A stretch of 64,000 bases of DNA from Solen grandis (Eukaryota > Mollusca > Bivalvia > Adapedonta > Solenidae). The notes beneath the pieces are model-generated. The model did no database searches and was not told where the DNA came from. It was given only the letters and a program-made list of their open reading frames with translations. Where the stretch lies: NCBI GenBank assembly GCA_021229015.1, contig CM037788.1, positions 43,506,696 to 43,570,695 on the forward strand. The letters run 5' to 3'. Of this stretch, positions 36,132-48,585 are shown piece after piece (positions within the stretch are counted from its first letter, which is position 1; every line of letters begins with the position of its first letter). The translations under genes were made by a program, and so were the position numbers.

Positions 36132-38937
36132 AATGACAACATCAATTTTGGTGTCTATTTTCCACATAATAAGGACGATAAATAATTTATACAAGTTGAA
36201 AGATATTCATGTTGAAATAACGATCATAAGCAAAGATCAGTTATCTGTCATATTCTACACAGTCTGCATTGCAAAGAAAAATCCTTTGTTTTATATACCA
36301 TCAAACTTCAGTTAATTAATATTCATCAAGTCACATGTTGATAGCTGGAATTAGCACATGTGCTCGATTCAGTTAAAATTTTATTTTCAGGCTGATCTAG
36401 GTTTGCATATATCAACAAATGAGTCAAACTGAATCTCATTGTGCATGACGCTGAGGTATTTTTCCTTAATTAAGTCTTAAAATAATAATGAAAGCTGGGA
36501 GGGGTCAAAGTGAACAAAGGTAGGGACTTCATTGGTTTACACGGTAAACAAGGGTGTCAAATATTCATAAGATAGGAAATGTAATATGTATGATTTACGA
36601 TACTTGAATGATTTGTCTTAGGATGCAAATTAGCAGAATCGCATGTCAGATGTTTATCTTGAGGAACAAATAGAAAAAAATACTTACATTCTTATCAACA
36701 AATTTTCTACTTTATTTATACTTTATGAGGGAGATGAACTACAAGACTAAACTAAGCCTGTAAGACACAAATTAGGCAAATTTGGCTTCTAATCAATATC
36801 TAATTGTGTAATCTCCGATGGAACAGAAAAATAGACAACCTAATTATGTGAAAAAAACATGAAAACAATTGTAAAATATTATTGCAGTATATACCCATAT
36901 TTTCTTAATTAAAATCCTACCTCTGATAAAACTTAAAAGTTTAAATTTTATTTATTTTACATCAATTATGAAACGTTTTATCATGACATATAATGACTCT
37001 CGATTGCTCTGGTGATGGTGTACATAGTCATTATTGTGAGAGGAAACCATTGGCAAGAAATAATGACGACACAGAAGTCTGGGTTTTGTATTATATTTGA
37101 TGTTTGATAGACAGAAGTCTGGGTATTGTATTATATTTGATGTTTGATAGAAGAAGGGTAAAAACCCTATGGTAAGTGCTAGCTCTGAAGTATGAAAATA
37201 TTAATTCCTAAGACACATCGACTCAAGTGCGAGAGTGATGTGAAGAAATTATATATTTGAGGGCGGTAAAGTGTGTGGGGGTAAAATACACAGTTAATCG
37301 CTCTCATTCAGTCATCCATGCATAACAAACAATATTAAAAACTTCATGGACAAAGAACATTCATGGAACACAACTTAGTATGAAAAATCTAACATGACAT
37401 GGTGGCATAACATGGACTAAAAATTAAAAAAAAAAGCATATAACAATAATACACTAAATTGGCATTTTCTAGACAAAGTTCACATAGATTTATTCAATCA
37501 AAGCATTGCAACACTGACATATTTATTGCGCTGAGAAGTATTTCAGCTTGCTTGCAGGTAAAGTCAGGTGATGTATGTAAACTGTGCTAAGTAATTTTGT
37601 TGTTGTGATTGATTGATTGATGACCTCATCATATTAAAAGCATTCACAAATTGGATGTGTAACGAAATAACCAAACTCTACATGACAATAATACCAGTCA
37701 AGTAAAAATGATGGGAATTAACAAAAGTGCACTATTTTGCATAACTGTGCAGAAGTACAATATCATGTGTAAGACAGCCAAAAATGCCAACAAGTAGTGA
37801 GTCAGTAAAATACAGTTACTCAGTATCCACTGCTATTTGGTACCCCTATTGAAAAATTGAATGTTTTCATGAAAATGTAGTTTTTGGTCAGTTTCCATGT
37901 AATGTCTCTGTGAAGTAAATCCACGTCTGCTTACCTGCAATATCCCCGCCCACCTGTGTGTATGTGTCTGTTAATGGATTGATTGTCACCAATTATTCAG
38001 ATTCTGCTTCAGATTCAGATGTTTCTACATTTGCATTATCTATATCATCAACATGATAACATGGAGGCAGGCTCTGGAATATGTCTCAGTGTTCTTGTTT
38101 TGTAAAATTTATAGACTTGTACTTTCTGTAGGACCCCAGCCAAAGCCACAATAATTGGTTGGTTGAGATCTTGTTTATCATTCTACATACACTCAGCCTT
38201 TTCTGTGTTTTAGGTAAGATACCATTGCTTTAATCAGTAAAAAGTAAAGTTGATTGAATTTGTTAACATTCCTTTGCATCATTTTGATTGATGGATAAAC
38301 AGGGTTAAGAAACTCCTGAGTACTTTCGACAAAGAGGCGAGGAGGTTTCAGAAACTGATAACAAATATGAACCATAAGCAAAATAATTTCATTAATGGAT
38401 TTTAAATATGACAGAATGCACTTATAATGACCATTTAATGATTTCATATATTAAGATCATTTGATAAATAAGCGTACAAATTTGATTCATTAGGTATTAA
38501 AAACTTGAAAGCACACCAATTATCAGTGTCGTTAAACATGTTGAAAGCACCTGTCTCCCACATTCACAGTTTTGCTCAACAGCTGATAATCAGGGCACAT
38601 ATAATCAGTGTGCATTATTATCAACAAATATAATTTCCAGAATTTTCCTAGATTGTTATTTGTTTTTAGGTTTAAAAATACACAGTGTGTCAAGCAATTG
38701 CATCAGTGTCACACCTCAGTTAAGGTTTTGTGATCAAGTTATTATCGTGCATACATCTTAATAACCAGATTTGCTTATTGATTTAATACTTCATCAATGT
38801 CTTCAGGGGCGTTAAGCAAACAAGTAAGATAACTTTTGACGAAATTTAATACAAAATCGAAATTATAGACCTTTTTAGACTAATACAACTTAAAACTAAT
38901 AAGCAGCGGTAAGAATCCTGTCATAAGGATAGCTCTT
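36132..38937. other. No gene seen
   Basis: AT-rich unique-looking DNA with a 40-bp duplication. No coding signal recognised. Confidence 0.55.
37071..37150 (+). repeat. 40-bp tandem duplication
   Basis: acagaagtctgggt ... gatgtttgatag occurs twice head to tail (37071, 37111), one mismatch. Confidence 0.93.
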
Positions 38938-39180
38938 CTTCTCCCTCCTTTTGTTCTCTCTCTCCCCCCCTCTCTTTTGTCTGTTTGTCTGTCTCTCTCT
39001 CTCTCTCAGATTTCCTGTCTTACTTTCTTTTAAAGCAACTGTCTCTTTTCCCCTTTTTCTTTACTCTATTTTTACTTTCTCGCTCTCTTCATTTATATCT
39101 TCTTTTTCAGAGTGTCTGTTTTTCTGTTTATCTCAGTCTTTCTCTCTTTTCCCTCACAGATGTCACTCATGTCATTCTCC
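38938..39180 (+). repeat. Polypyrimidine tract (tctc/tgtctg rich)
   Basis: About 240 bases of almost only C and T with gtctgt stretches. Two overlapping Phe/Leu/Ser ORFs are compositional artefacts. Confidence 0.9.
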
Positions 39181-39279
39181 CTTGATCTTTTTCAAATAAA
39201 AATGCTATAATATAATTGTATACCCAAAAATACAAAAATTCCAAAATAAAGTTGTGGTAACTATGTCTCATGCACTGCA

Positions 39280-39606
39280 CAACTATGAAAGAAAGTTAGG
39301 GAAAGGATTAGAAGCTGGCAAAATCTTTATTGTCTGCAAACACAGCATATAACATGTCTAGAAACTAGCAGAGCTGAGAAATATTTAATCAAAACTGCCT
39401 CTTCATTACAATCTACTCTGCCCATAAATCTGATGAAAGGAAAATCAGACTTTATGTCTTGCTTATTTGCCGTGGCACAAGTCAGGCAGCCGCTCATTAA
39501 AGACTGTTCTGGGCCATCAGCAGCAGAAAGAATGCTGGAAACACATGCCGTCTGTCGAAAAGGCGTGGAACCTGGGTATGTATGGTACCCCGGGGACTCA
39601 TCTTAG
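39280..39606 (+). other. Less AT-rich island with an open frame, unrecognised
   Basis: The segment around 39460-39600 is richer in G and C than its surroundings. A frame without a proper start is open for roughly 100 codons and ends at TAG 39604-39606, reading AERMLETHAVCRKGVEPGYV near its end. The reverse strand is also open. I recognise no family and see no clear splice pair. It may be an exon, a conserved non-coding element, or part of a repeat. Confidence 0.3.
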
Positions 39607-39927
39607 CTTATTTATATGGGCCATACACTCGTATTAGTGGCTGCATATCCTGCAGTAATTCCTCCACAGTGGGTTCTAGGGTTTTATGTATATTTGCTAT
39701 AGTCGTGGGTTTGTTATTACAGTATAATGATTATACTACAAATAAATAACGTTGGAAATATTAGAGTATGCAGTCATATTTTTTATCATATATGGTACAG
39801 TTTGACAGAATTCTTGCCATATCAAAGCAAGTTAAGATTGGTTATTCTCTAGGGCTTGGGGTGTAACTTATTGTTGAAATATATTTTCTATCATATTTTA
39901 GATGACTGTTTTTAAAATAAAACATAA

Positions 39928-39929
39928 TA

Positions 39930-39957
<28 letters not shown>
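39928..39957 (+). repeat. Poly-T run of about 27-28
   Basis: Single long T homopolymer. Confidence 0.95.
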
Positions 39958-39961
<4 letters not shown>

Positions 39962-40280
39962 GTCAACAATTTGCTTTAATAGATGTTATCCAGAATTCTG
40001 CAGATGTGGGTTTTTCCTATCTAATCTGGGGATACAAACAAACTTTAACCGTTATAGCTTCACGGTGCATTACCGTTCACAATAGAATTAGTGCAACACC
40101 ACGAAGTTGTAACTGTAAAAGTTTGTTTGTAAAACACAAATATTCTATAGGTCTATTGGCATCTCCTCTGAAACCATTGAGTAAAAGTTGATGAATCTTT
40201 GACATAGATGCCTTCAAAAAAAGTCACTTTAAAAAACAAAAAAAAATCTTGAAAATTGGTGGTCAGAATTGTATTTTATT

Positions 40281-40877
40281 AGCTCACCTGAGCACTTGTG
40301 CTTATATAAGGATGAGCTTTTGTGACGACCGCCTTTTGTCTATCGTTTGCTAGTGAACACTCTAGAGGCCACAGGTTTTGCCCAATTTTCATGAAAATTT
40401 GTCAAGATGCTTGTCTACATGATATCATAGATGAGTCGAAGTTGGGTAATGTGGGGTCAAGAATTAAGTTACTAGGTCAATTCTTAGAAAATTAAAAAAA
40501 AAAAATTAAAAAAAATGTGAACACTATAGAGGCCATACATTTAGCCCAATCTTCATAATATTTGGTCAGGATGTATGTCTACATGATATCTCAGATGAGT
40601 TCGAAATTGGGTCACGTGGGGTGAAAAGCTAGGTCACCAGGTCAAAAAAATGTGAACACTTAGAGGCCATAGATTTAGCCCAATTTCTAAATTTGGTAGG
40701 ATGTTGTCTACATGAATCTAATGAGTTCAAATTGGGTCAGTGGGGTAAAATCTAGGTCACTTAGTCAAATGTTTGAAGAACATTGCAAACACTTTAGATG
40801 CCACATTTTTTGTAATCATGCCTAACACAGCAATCTTACTCAGGTGAGCGACACAGGGCCATCTTTTCCCTCTTGTT
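40281..40877 (+). mobile_element. Pearl-like element of the AGCTCACCTGAGCAC family, degraded
   Basis: Starts agctcacctgagcacttgtg and ends 'gccatcttttccctcttgtt'. Contains about three degenerate units with 'gaacactatagaggcc' and 'tctacatgatatc', with many small deletions. Confidence 0.75.
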
Positions 40878-42570
40878 TTTCTAAAAAGATCACCTTTTGT
40901 CCTTTGCCATAATTGCTAAAACAAAGCAAAACTAAAAATAGAATTAAAGCTCACAGGGGAAGGGCTACTTTCCTTATATATGCATTTCCTTGAAGGAGCT
41001 ATCTGAACTGGGTTTGCTTTGTTTGCCAGGGCATCAAAACACATCAATATAGGGTAAAGAGTTATGTGTGTCATAATGGTGCACATTCTTGCTGAAAATC
41101 ATTTTAAATAGCTCTTTGATTTAATTGAGAAAGTTTGTCAGTTGCTTGCAGATGCTGCATCTCCAGCACTGGTTCAGAAGGAATATTGAGTGAGGAGAAC
41201 TTACCACTCTCTGATCAAAGCTGTTGAAAAAAAAATCCAATTTTGATATTCAGTCAAATTGGATATTTTCATTTGTCAGAGATTTTAACAGCAGAACTCT
41301 GTTCCTATTATAAAATGATTCATTTGCAAATAGCCTTGATTGATTTCACTAATGATCTATTTCATTATCTTCAACTTAGTATTTGTCTTTCTTGTTTTCT
41401 CACTTAATGTATTCCACTTTGAAGATCATCAAGGCCAGATACGGATGCATTTATCACATGATCCCCACCCTTCCAGGAACCATTTGGAATGACCCAGGGA
41501 ATTGATACCCTCTTGCATGAGGGATTTCTGTATCAGATCCAATCAAGTTGATAATTAAAAAGGGTTCTAGAGAACACTGAACCTGCTAAATGAGTTTGGA
41601 GAACTCACTGATGTGTTTGAACTGATTAATAACAAATTAAAGGAGGTCAATACTGGTACACACAATGCAGTTTATGGTGTTGATAATAATGAATGCTTGG
41701 CCTAAAGGCATGTACAAGAGTATGTTGAAGATGTAAAAAGGTCTTAATAAGCATTTAGCTTCCAATCTGATGCCTTAATTGGTTTTTGCTGAATAATAAA
41801 ATAAGTTTAAACTAATTATTTTTAAGTATATGTACATCTGTTTATCCTTTTCCATGGCTCTGAATTATTCTTTTACCATCAGACTGTGAGCAGATTTCAC
41901 TTGGATTGGTTTTTATCAATGGCCCTTTCCAGTGTTTATTTAACAGTATTCAAAGTGATTTACAGGTTATCCAATAGCTGAACTTTGATAATAGGTAGTC
42001 AATGGTTTATCCAGTTTACACAAATTAACTCGTGGTTTTGTTTGTGATGATTGTGGGCAGTTGACCTAGCCATGAAACAGCGAAGGTGGGGCTACTAAAT
42101 TCTGGAAAGAAGCAATTTGTTTTCTAATCATTCCCAAGGTTATAAATAGTGTAAAACCTGTTCAGCCTGTCAGATGCTTACAGACTGATCAGGTTTTATG
42201 CTGACTTCATATATCAAGTGCTTGGTGCAATATTATGGTAACTACATTGAAATAAAGAAGGAGTTACAATAGTTTTACACTAAGCTCTCATTTCCTTGAT
42301 AGCTTGTGAGTGGAAAAGATAATCAAGTGATGCAATCTTGATGATGGAATTTAGATTCTTTTCTGTAGTGTTGCTTGTTTGCTGTGAATAACATAAGGAT
42401 TATTACGAACATGTTTGGATATGAGTTGGTATATCATGAAGTTGTGTGTGTTGCCATGGGAGCAACTGTGTCTATGGACTTCAAATGATATGCTACAGTC
42501 AAGCCGTATTAGGTCTTGAGTGTCTGGAGCGATTAAAAAAAAAAAAATCAAGATTGATATCTTTTCTTTG

Positions 42571-42576
<6 letters not shown>
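40878..42576. other. No gene seen; one hairpin
   Basis: 'taaaacctgttcagcctg' and 'cagactgatcaggtttta' (about 42152-42198) form an imperfect inverted repeat distantly like the centre of the TTAA MITE. Nothing else recognised. Confidence 0.5.

Positions 42577-42605
<29 letters not shown>
42577..42605 (+). repeat. (CT)n microsatellite
   Basis: About 14 CT units. Confidence 0.95.
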
Positions 42606-42610
<5 letters not shown>

Positions 42611-42892
42611 CTGACAAATCAAATAATATCAAGTAATATCTTTAAAAAAAAAATGTGTTGACACTGTGGATAAAACGATTATAATTATGATGTGAAACTG
42701 CTGCAATCGGCAGAGTAAACATTATTGTAAATGAAGTGCACTATAACTGTCTTTCAGTCACAGGCAGGCAGTGTAACAGACTATAATATATATTTATATA
42801 ATTGGCCTAAAAAAATTTTGATGAAACTACTATATATATTAAAGAAACTGTAATTCAGTCCAAATACTTATATGACTTGATTTGACTATTTG

Positions 42893-43080
42893 AGTTTACC
42901 GTCGCTTTGACAGTATTTCAGTCATATAGCAACGTCCAGCTAATTACAGGTGGAGGAAGACCCAAAATGCACGGAGGCATCTGGGTAGAACCACCGACCT
43001 ACGGCAAGCCAGTTGGAAGGCTTCCTCACATGAAAATTCGAATGACCCTGCTGGGATTCAAACCAACGCGGTGTGTGAAT
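42893..43080 (-). mobile_element. SINE family B, reverse, 5' truncated
   Basis: Matches the body of the 35878 copy in antisense: 'gtcatatagcaacgtccagc', 'ggtggaggaagac', 'accgacctacggcaagccag' and 'gcttcctcacatgaaaattc'. It loses the family head after the B-box region. Confidence 0.8.
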
Positions 43081-44529
43081 ACAAGGCATATATTTCAGCT
43101 AGTTGTCATCTCAAAAAACAATAGTGCGTAAACTTTTTTCTGTAAGTATAGGAATATCTACCAATGAAAATCATTAAAATATTCATCTGGCGCTGTCTTA
43201 AGTCATCATCCTAAAGTAGGTCAAAAGTGAGGTAAGATTGCTAAAAAAAAAAAAAAAACAGTTTCCTTTCTCTCTTTTTAAATACAAAGACGGATCAAAT
43301 GTATATGTCTTACATGAGTACAGGACTAATAATTATGCAGGTTAGTGAGGTTACAATTTGAAAAGACAATTAACCTCTTACCTTACTGAAAATTCATGTA
43401 CACTTTATTGACATGATGAATTTTGATAAACTTAACTTTAATTGGTATATAAAAACGAATTTTCTTTGCCATACAGGCTATAGAATTTGAGCCATATGTA
43501 AGAGCAATCACAGAAGACCCTTTAATTGACTGTGTAGATTAAAGTCTGATCAGAACAAAATATTTCAATGTTACAACTATGTTAGAGCTTTTTAATACCG
43601 TTTCTGTTGATACATTGATCGCTTTTATAAAAGAAATCAGTGTACCCGGTATATAAAAGGCTTTGATTTTTACATTTGTATCATATTTAACTTGTTTACA
43701 ATTTCGTGCTGTCACTGATAAATGAAAAGTGGACATGCATATATACAGCAAAGATATACTAATGTTCCTTGCAATTCTTAATTTTGAGCAACTCATCTGT
43801 TTAAAGTGACCACCGATATGGTTATACAATGTGGTTATACACTGTGATGTCTTTTTGTGACAATATTCTGAAGCCTTATCATTTCAGAATTTATTATGCC
43901 ATTGTAATTGATGGAAATAAAGTGGCAATCTTTTATTCCATTGGAATCCAATCAATTGATTCCTTGTTCAAATATTTGTAGTATATTTCGAACAAGGAAA
44001 TGAAAATTATGGCATATTTTCATTCTCAGATTTCATTATGTTGAAATTATGTTGAAGAGAAAATTTGCTAATTGGACAAAATTTAATGGATATCTGTTGA
44101 ATCATACACTTTCTTTTTCAAGTAATTTTCATATTTTAATAGAAATTCTCAAATATCTTACTTGTCATGGTTTCATTACAGAGATAGTATTGTCTTCATA
44201 ATCCCCAAGTCAGTTTCAATTCACAATTTTCTTACAATAATCTCATCATATTAACAACTAAACCTATTTCCAATCAATTAAGGACTGAAATCCACCATGC
44301 TTTTATGTCTTGGAGTGTAGTTTAAGAGAAGATCAGAAGTCTTTAATCAATTAAAATACAGATACTAACCATGGAGACTTAATTTCCAGAGACAAAAATA
44401 ATGAAATGAAGAGGTCATTTCCATGTTTTTGATTAAGCATGCCATAAATTGATGTGACCCGCATTCCTCACCTTTAAGTAACCAGTAAAACCAATACTCA
44501 CTCTTAATTCAGAATGATGTTTGTGTAGG

Positions 44530-44642
44530 GTTGTACACTCCACCAACAGTATTTTAGTCATTTGGAGACAGATTATCATATCTGCATCAAGCCCAGACAT
44601 GTGGTATGGTATGTTTGTTTGCTGTGCTCCTATCCAGACCAT
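44530..44642 (-). mobile_element. SINE family A fragment (reverse)
   Basis: Reverse body with 'ccaccaacagtattttagtc', 'atttggagacagat' and 'agacatgtggtatggtatg'. Truncated where a TTAA MITE begins. Confidence 0.6.
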
Positions 44643-44856
44643 TTAACCCTTTCCCTCATATAGACTCATTTTGACGCACTCAGTAGGTACCACATAAAGC
44701 CTGATCTGCAGAAAACCACAGTTAAACCTTACCAAATTTATTTACAAAATCCTCATTTCCAGACCACTGAGGAGCAGCGAACAGCATAAAACCTGATCTG
44801 GTTTTATGCTGTTCGCATAGGTCTTTTCATGGTGTCCTCTATGAGGAAAGGGTTAA
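44643..44856 (-). mobile_element. TTAA MITE, copy 4, central hairpin deleted
   Basis: Standard ends. The centre reads ataaaacctgatctggtttt, so the whole GCCTGCGAGT hairpin is lost. Confidence 0.88.
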
Positions 44857-44879
44857 GGTGGTTAGGTAGGTGGGGAATT

Positions 44880-45625
44880 TTTTGCTTTTTCATGCCCCCC
44901 TTTGAAGAAGAGGGGACATATTACTTTGCTTTTTGTCGGTCGGTCCATGTTTGGGTGGGTTGGTTGGCAGACCAAACCTTGTCTAAGTGATAACTTAAAT
45001 TCTATTTGATTCTTAAGTCTCAAATTTAATATGGTTGTTGCTTATGACTTTTAGAAGACCCCTATTGATTTTGGTGCCAGTACCTCAAAGGTCAAGGTCA
45101 CATGTTAACATATTTTTATATGAAAGTCTTGTCAAGGTGATAACTTAAAATCTATATGACCCAGAGATCTCAAACTTGGTATAGTTTTGCTTAGGACTAG
45201 GAGACTACCCCTGATTTTAGGATTTGTACCTCAAAGGTCAAGGTCATGAGGTAAAAGTTAAATTTTCACAAACACTGTGTAAATAAATTGTCTGACTGAT
45301 TACTCAAAATCTAATTGACTCCTTGGTCTGATGGCTAGTAGAATAATCCTATTGATTTTGGGATCTGTACCTCAAAGGTCAAGGTCACAAGGTAATAAAT
45401 TGAATCCTCTTTAACAATGTGTTTAGGAAGCATTTTCCAACTGATAACTCTATATATCTATTTGGTATCAATTATTGTACAATTGTTGCTTATAGGTAAT
45501 AGGAATTCCAATTTGTGACCAGCCCAAGTTATGAAGTCAAACATTCATGCATATAATATAGATATATAAATAACATGGCATATTAGTGGGGCATATATGT
45601 TTTACAAACATTTCTTGTTTTTTAT
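44880..45625 (+). repeat. Interspersed element with degenerate ~155-bp units
   Basis: Starts 'catgcccccctttgaagaag' and ends 'catttcttgtttt'. Contains repeats of 'acctcaaaggtcaaggtcac' and 'gataact.aaa.tcta'. The same family borders the assembly gap at 25235. Confidence 0.75.
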
Positions 45626-46282
45626 CTCTGACAGTGGCAGTTGAATGGCTTTCTGGATAAAGGGATGAACATATTATCAAGCTTATTTAATTCTTTATTT
45701 GTTTCATCAAACATTGTTTTGTTTTACATGTTTGAATGAAAGTGGCATAAAACAGCAGAAAGAAACAGAATGAGTGTTGTTTATTGATAGAGCAAAAATC
45801 TGAGAACAGAATAAATAAACAAGTGCTACATATGAATGAACTTCATGCCCCAATGGGGGGCCTTAGACCTTGGAGGTTAAGGTCATTTGAAGGTCAATGT
45901 CACCTTGCAGGTAGAGCTCATCAAGGTGCATGCACCTGTGAAGTTTGGAGGCTGTAGGTATTATGGTCAAGAATTAAGTTTTGTGACAAACAGACAGACA
46001 GTCAAACAAACAGATAAACTTACAGACCAACAACATTATGCCCCCGATCTGTTGTTGTTAGGGCATAAAAATAAATGATCTGGGGCCTAATATAAAAAAA
46101 AGAGTTTACACTGATTCTGTAGAGTCAGTCAGAACATTGCAAACAAACATCTTTTTAATGATGGCCTTGCAATAATTTTTTAGCACAAATAGAATAAATT
46201 AAAACAGCCTAAGTGTTTCTGAGTCTGATCTAGTTTTGTGAAAACTACTGATGGATGAAGGAATGGTATCAGTTAATTACTT

Positions 46283-46390
46283 AAAGGTGATTTGCTTTTA
46301 CACTATTTCAAGGTGATTTGCTTTTACACTATTTCAAAGGTGATTTGCTTTTACACTACTTTAATGTGATTAATTTTGCTTTTACACTAA
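46283..46390 (+). repeat. 26-27-bp tandem repeat, about four units
   Basis: aaggtgatttgcttttacac repeated; the last unit is degenerate. Confidence 0.9.
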
Positions 46391-47111
46391 TCACATGATT
46401 TATGATGCTAGGAAACATTCATGGGATGCAGATGAAAATTAAGGGTCATTTATTTGACCTTTTAATATTATTCAAAATGAGATCTTCAGTATGAAATTAC
46501 GTAACACAATAATAGTTAATATACAAGCACTACTCTGATGGATTATGTTGCAGTGGGAAGTTGTGAACCTTGGATAGCATTGCTACTACTATTAGAGTTA
46601 CCCCCCTTACTAGGCTGAAACGCACATCACAAGACCTGAGCATAATTATGTTGTCACATGGTACTGGCACGAATATTTGCTCTAACAAGTCACTAATTAA
46701 TTACGATTTCTCAGGTGCATTCACTGTGAGAAAATCAGTCTTCTAGTCAAAACTTATGGATGGAAGAAGACTGCAAGACCATTTCAATGTCAGAAAAGAG
46801 CATTGCAAACTCTGATGGCAGGCTGCAATGGTGTAAGTACCTGGTAATGTTACAATGGATGTTGACAACAATATTCTGATAAGCCGTCTGAAACTTATGA
46901 CTGTTGTAACACTAATGTTTCTATACTGCTTGGCTGTTTGTTTTGTTGTTTGCTCGGTTTTTCAGTCAATGGGAATTTTATCACACCCAGGTCATATTTA
47001 TTTGACACTGGACTATTACTTATCCTGGAACAACCCTTATGTGCTGATCACATGCTAAATGCAAGGGAAATATACATACCAGTACCATTTTCAACAACTT
47101 TGTTATGTGCA

Positions 47112-47170
47112 GCAGGGAATTGAACCCATAACCACTTGGCTGCTCTTACCACTCAGCTACAAGAGGCAGA
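47112..47170 (-). mobile_element. tRNA-like fragment, reverse
   Basis: The minus strand contains GTAGCTGAGTGGTAAGAGCA and ATGGGTTCAATTCCCTG, i.e. an A box and a B box. A SINE head fragment just upstream of the 47255 one. Confidence 0.55.
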
Positions 47171-47254
47171 CAGTATAGATTGACACAATTTATAAGAGTA
47201 CATGATGTTCGTAAATTGAACATCTGTGTTATGCGGTATGGTAGAGATACATAT

Positions 47255-47342
47255 GTAACAAACACGGCCCGGCCCGGAATCGAACCCGGTCCGCCGGCGT
47301 GATAGCCCAATGCTCTAACCACTGAGCCAAAGAGTCGACTCC
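47255..47342 (-). mobile_element. tRNA-like sequence (SINE head), reverse
   Basis: The minus strand reads GGCTCAGTGGTTAGAGCATT ... GACCGGGTTCGATTCCGGGC. The A box, D-stem and B box are well kept, but the anticodon stem pairs poorly (a G-G clash). It is more likely a tRNA-derived SINE head than a functional tRNA gene. Confidence 0.6.
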
Positions 47343-48260
47343 CTGACGCAGTTGTCAGAGATTGTACTAGTACCCGTGACGACGCATCGTCACACATATA
47401 TAAGTCATCTGTCATGATTCCAAAGTGACTTTTCCAGTCAAGTCAAACTGCTGCAAAATAACCTAATTTCACCAATATTACCATTTTCCTATGAACTTTC
47501 AATTCCCCCCCAAAAAAACAATTATTTCACAAATGAAAACAAGTTAAAGGACATTCAACCCACATCTGTAATACTGGTAACCCTCCAAAATGGCAAGCGT
47601 TGTGCAGGTAATGGCTGCAAAAAAAACAACACAGGTAACACTTGATTGTATCGCTAGACAGGTACCTGTTTCACCTGCCCTGTCAACATACATGCCACCT
47701 TGGGTAATCTGTCTCTCACTTATGCCAGGAATTCTAGCAGTCTCTGCAATAACCATTTCCATTGTTTTTACAGCACAGATTACTTCATCTTCAGGGAGGA
47801 GGATATTGCAGGAGAGGCATCCTCATTAATCTAGTTATGTCAGTCACGCAGCTGATAATTAAGAGCACTAACAATGGTTTCATTTCCACTCACAGACTTT
47901 ATAATGCAACACATAGAGCAGGCATAGTCAGGATTTTTTTTTCAAAGAGTGGAAAACAATGATGTATTATTATACCCCCCTCTCCATGAAGGTATGGGAT
48001 ATATATATAGGAATCACACTTCTTGTGTCATCAGTCAAGTCTGTCATACATTAACGTAATATGAAGACAAGGCTACATATGGGGGTATTAATCACCTTTT
48101 ATGCTTGTCCTAGTTTTTTTCAAGGTTTTGCATCATAACAATTATGTTACATTTTACAAATATCTATCAGGGACAGTATATATATATATATATTTTTTTT
48201 TTTCTTTTCTTTTTTTTTAATTTTAAACTCAATTTTATTTCAAACTTTGTTTTAACTGTC

Positions 48261-48565
48261 ACTGGTGGCCATGTGGCGAGAGTGTCAGCCTTGGAATCTT
48301 GAGGTTGTGGGTTCAATCCCAGGCTGCAAAATAACAAAAGTAGTAAAAATGGTACTCAGGTTTAGCTCCTATGTTTGGTGCTTAGCATATAAGGGTAGTT
48401 CCAGGACAGGTTGGCCTGGTGTCAGGATAATGTGATTGGGTGTGTTATCAAGCCTGATACTGCAGTGTTGCAGCACTATGTCTGTCTCAGGAAGACATAC
48501 CGACAGTCTCAAAATGACTGAAATACTGTTGGCTGGTGTTTCAACCAACAAACAAATCAAACCTC
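48261..48565 (+). mobile_element. tRNA-derived SINE, family A, near full length
   Basis: The head contains an A-box-like GGCCATGTGGCGAG and a B-box-like GTTGTGGGTTCAATCCC. The body holds 'gtagttccaggacaggttgg', 'gtcaggataatgtgattggg', 'aaaatgactgaaatactg' and a tail rich in caaacaaa. Confidence 0.8.
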
Positions 48566-48585
48566 ATTCTTGATCTCTCCTTGTT

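Larger units (their letters stand above)
45626..48260. other. No gene seen; repeats and tRNA-like heads
   Basis: Contains a repeat at about 45845-46070 (ends in cccccgatctgttgttgtta), minisatellite and two tRNA-like heads. A 79-codon ORF at 47590 (+) overlaps a 72-codon ORF (-) and neither is family-like. Confidence 0.5.

Noticed and set aside
38951..39199. Phe/Leu/Ser-rich ORFs that resemble membrane proteins.
   Set aside because: They are translations of a polypyrimidine tract.
47255..47342. A functional tRNA gene on the minus strand.
   Set aside because: A and B boxes are good, but the anticodon stem has a mismatch and there are several similar SINE heads nearby.
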